A stretch of DNA of 64,000 bases, from assembly GCF_003966265.1 (NCBI RefSeq), contig NZ_RXNV01000011.1, positions 1-64,000 of the forward strand. Reading direction: 5' to 3'. Source of the DNA: Shewanella atlantica (GTDB lineage Bacteria; Pseudomonadota; Gammaproteobacteria; Enterobacterales; Shewanellaceae). Within the stretch, counting starts at the first letter, position 1. Each line of letters starts with the position of its first letter. Of the stretch, positions 63,538-64,000 are shown in pieces. The notes under the pieces are model-generated. The model saw only the letters and a list, made by a program, of their open reading frames with translations, did no database searches and was not told the origin of the DNA. Made by a program: the position numbers and the translations under genes.

Positions 63538-64000
63538 TGTTAGCCCACTCTTGTCATGGAGATAGCCGTAAACCCGTCTTAGTGATGCTGCACGGTTTTC
63601 TTGGGAGTAAGAATGATTGGGACACACTTATCCCCGATCTACTGCCGCATTTCTACTGTATCTGTATCGATCTACCCGGCCATGGGCAGAGCCCTGCACT
63701 GGCACCGGGGCTGTCCGGATTTGAACGGGTAGCAAGTGCGATTCAGACTACGCTCAGCAGCTTATCCATAGAGAGATACCACCTGTTAGGCTACTCGTTA
63801 GGCGGACGTATCGCGCTTCATCTGGCACAGGCTTACCCTGATAATCTGCTCAGCCTTAGCCTGGAGTCATCTCACCCTGGTCTGCAGTCTGCAGCGGAGA
63901 GGGAGAACAGGGCCCACAGCGATCACGCCTGGAGTGAGAAACTCTCCTCTTTATCTATCGAGTCTTTTCTATCACAGTGGTACCTGCAGGGGGTATTTGC
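63537..64000 (+). CDS. menH: MenH, SHCHC synthase (partial)
   Basis: Alpha/beta-hydrolase that eliminates pyruvate from the MenD product. About 154 codons are seen before the window ends. The oxyanion motif MLHGFLGSKNDW and the nucleophile elbow GYSLGGR are present. It is translationally coupled to menD. Confidence 0.92.
   Translation, partial: MLAHSCHGDSRKPVLVMLHGFLGSKNDWDTLIPDLLPHFYCICIDLPGHGQSPALAPGLSGFERVASAIQTTLSSLSIERYHLLGYSLGGRIALHLAQAYPDNLLSLSLESSHPGLQSAAERENRAHSDHAWSEKLSSLSIESFLSQWYLQGVF

Noticed and set aside
1..64000. CRISPR array, transposase, integrase or prophage genes
   Set aside because: No regularly spaced repeats with unique spacers and no recognisable recombinase frame. 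The tandem repeats found are local duplications.

Overview
The window reads as chromosomal DNA of a marine Shewanella. The main reasons are an outer-membrane-spanning DMSO respiration operon of the dmsEFABGH type, periplasmic flavocytochrome c reductases, several multihaem c cytochromes, and a complement of LysR regulators and beta-barrel proteins typical of that genus. No tools were used. Product names come from recognising protein motifs by eye, and start codons were chosen from ribosome binding sites and family length.

Layout. 1-600: the 5' end of a 16S rRNA gene (minus strand) with leader, boxA and P1 promoter. 640-4406: Cpx envelope-stress locus (fieF, cpxP, cpxR, cpxA) with two CpxR boxes. 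4403-6046: TetR and LysR regulators. 5951-6720: a tandemly triplicated 260-bp junction of two convergent genes. 6679-17917: an island that looks like DMSP cleavage plus acrylate respiration. It holds two porins, a periplasmic DMSP lyase (DddY), two nearly identical flavoprotein/tetrahaem cytochrome operons, a LysR regulator and acryloyl-CoA reductase (AcuI). 18093-24392: an AcoR-like sigma-54 activator, an aldehyde dehydrogenase behind a good -24/-12 promoter, and the glycyl-radical pair YjjI/YjjW. 24389-48622: mostly housekeeping or poorly known genes (trmL, an M16 peptidase pair, PilZ, GGDEF-EAL, DTW-domain protein, a duplicated beta-barrel, MFS pump, DUF885-like, Sel1, YciC-like, YjeH-like exporter with an Lrp regulator). 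48745-53537: arylsulfate sulfotransferase with its own DsbL/DsbI pair, a Tsx/OmpK-like channel and a TetR regulator. 53576-61058: dmsEFABGH. 61828-64000: menD and the start of menH.

How the parts fit. DddY would cleave DMSP in the periplasm to DMS and acrylate. The duplicated flavocytochromes, also exported, are good candidates to reduce acrylate to propionate as a respiratory electron sink. AcuI would deal with acryloyl-CoA that forms in the cytoplasm. Both flavocytochrome operons carry the same pair of palindromes 112 bp apart, which suggests one shared regulator. The extracellular DMSO reductase at the other end of the window handles the related compound DMSO, and menD/menH make menaquinone, the electron carrier such respiration needs. 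The acrylate assignment is an inference from gene neighbourhood and residue patterns.

The window also records several local duplications: the triplicated junction at 6 kb, the 1.9-kb repeated operons at 8 and 14 kb, and the barrel-gene duplication at 35-38 kb that left a fossil of the neighbouring transporter gene.
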